DNA of 64,000 nt from Mesorhizobium_K sp040049215 (GTDB taxonomy: Bacteria > Pseudomonadota > Alphaproteobacteria > Rhizobiales > Rhizobiaceae): NCBI RefSeq assembly GCF_040049215.1, contig NZ_JBDZDN010000001.1, forward strand, positions 992,001 through 1,056,000, read 5' to 3'. Under the pieces are notes generated by a model. The model did not search any database. It saw nothing but the letters and a program-made list of their open reading frames with translations, and was not told where the DNA came from. Made by a program: the position numbers and the translations under genes. Positions 63,470 to 64,000 of this stretch are shown piece by piece; positions within the stretch are counted from its first letter, which is position 1, and the number at the start of each line of letters is the position of its first letter.

Positions 63470-63751
63470 TCAGCCGCGGCACGCCGACCTGCACATGCTT
63501 TCGCAGACCGTCCGCAAGGGGGGCGGCAGGGCGGCGCAAGCGCTCAGGCAGGCGACGCATTCCTGCGCGGCGGCGATCCCGATGCGGAACGGCGCGGTGG
63601 ACAGCCTTCTCACCACGGGGTCGGACTGGCGCGGCAGGCGCAGCCCGGGAGAAGCGCTGCGCGCCCTCCTCGCGGCCGGCCGCCTGGCTGCAGGTTGTTT
63701 CGCGGCCGTCCGAGATGCAGCTGGCCGCTTCGCCTTCTTGCCCGTCTTCAT
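63470..63751 (-). CDS. Cys-rich small protein 4, putative RiPP precursor with basic extension
   Basis: 93 aa. The first 36 residues are a Lys/Arg/Ala-rich extension (AAKQPAARRPAARRARSAS) absent from the siblings. The shared motif then appears internally as RLPRQSDPVVRR (38-49), followed by six Cys in two CxxxC-type groups (ECVACLSAC; CESMCRSAC). The ATG lies 2 bp after the stop of the PatG-like gene, so translation is probably coupled. The internal position of the motif shows it is a conserved element and not just a common start. Confidence 0.6.
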   Translation of the reverse strand: MKTGKKAKRPAASRTAAKQPAARRPAARRARSASPGLRLPRQSDPVVRRLSTAPFRIGIAAAQECVACLSACAALPPPLRTVCESMCRSACRG

Positions 63752-63753
63752 GG

Positions 63754-64000
63754 TCACGCCCTCTTGGCCCAGCTGCGCACCGCGCCGAGCGTCACCGGAA
63801 CGATGTCGCTGACATCCACGCTGAAGCGGTGGACGCGGTCGGCGGTGTTGGTGTTGTTCGGATTGAAGAAGGAAAGCTCGACGTCGTAGCACTCCGAATC
63901 GGGCCGGCAGACGGGGCTGCGCTTCACAGCGATCGTGTCCAGCTCGAGCTCGTCGCTGGTGGTGCCCTGGATGACGGCGGCGATCTGGATGGCGTTGGTC
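63754..64000 (-). CDS. PatG-like C-terminal domain protein (3' end only)
   Basis: Only the last 81 codons are in the window; the 5' part lies beyond the right edge. The visible sequence includes IQIAAVIQGTTSDELELDTI, VKRSPVCRPDSECYDVELSF, FNPNNTNTADRVHRFSVDVS, and DIVPVTLGAVRSW. As I remember it, this matches the C-terminal domain of the cyanobactin maturation protease PatG (CRPDSxCxDV, FFxPxN, DVSDxxPVTxGxVRSW). That domain is normally fused after a subtilisin-like macrocyclase. Whether the missing part is a protease cannot be seen. Its stop is 2 bp before peptide 4. Confidence 0.65.
   Translation of the reverse strand, partial: TNAIQIAAVIQGTTSDELELDTIAVKRSPVCRPDSECYDVELSFFNPNNTNTADRVHRFSVDVSDIVPVTLGAVRSWAKRA

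Overview
The window is GC-rich chromosomal DNA from an alphaproteobacterium. Gene content and order (ubiE-ubiB-coaBC, hemW-rdgB-rph next to hrcA, rsmI-yraN, SlyX, DUF3297, dispersed rhizobial-type palindromes) point to the Rhizobiales, probably a Mesorhizobium/Phyllobacteriaceae-like organism. This placement is inferred from gene content; no rRNA is present. Most of the window is housekeeping and metabolism. Accessory modules sit at both ends and at a few points between.

Layout. (1) 1-10.3 kb: a minus-strand four-gene operon that looks like a DNA-modification defence system: SNF2 helicase with a DUF3883 tail, small PD-(D/E)XK-like nuclease, DUF1156 DNA methyltransferase, and DUF499 ATPase cut by the left edge. 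It starts just beyond the 3' end of a tRNA-Ser(GGA), a classic island integration site. (2) 10.7-23.7 kb: msrA, then a nucleoside uptake and salvage block: BMP-family binding protein, ABC ATPase, two permeases, cytidine deaminase, purine nucleoside phosphorylase, thymidine phosphorylase, and on the other strand adenosine deaminase and uracil phosphoribosyltransferase. A foreign-looking ORF with a HEPN-type RNxxxH motif sits inside the transporter operon. (3) 23.9-30 kb: ubiE and ubiB, a vapBC toxin-antitoxin pair with a 13-bp-arm operator inserted before coaBC, then panB and panC. (4) 30-40 kb: a cyclic-nucleotide-domain/thioredoxin-reductase-like fusion with a UBP zinc-finger protein, gyrB with a 77-bp duplication of its 3' end flanking a small AT-richer insert, a secreted caspase-TPR protein, and a cytochrome P450. 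(5) 40-53 kb: rsmI, yraN, hemW, rdgB, rph, hrcA, an Hsp70-like protein, YceI with cytochrome b561, a LysE exporter and cysK. (6) 53-62.5 kb: a hydrolase-LuxR fusion, a methanethiol-oxidase-like gene with an SCO copper chaperone, an ArsR/SRPBCC pair with twin operators, a large AAA-LuxR regulator divergent from a DUF4242 gene, and rpe.

(7) 62.6-64 kb: the most unusual part. Four tandem Cys-rich small proteins (58-93 aa) share a short motif, (L/F)PxQxxPVxR, and follow directly after the 3' end of a gene whose product resembles the C-terminal domain of the cyanobactin protease PatG. The same motif occurs near the N-terminus of cyanobactin precursors. I read this as the edge of a cyanobactin-like peptide natural-product cluster that continues past the right edge.

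The two strongest candidates for little-described systems are this peptide cluster and the helicase/nuclease/methylase/ATPase operon at the left end. Both are cut by the window edges. All family assignments rest on motif reading and recall; no database search was run.
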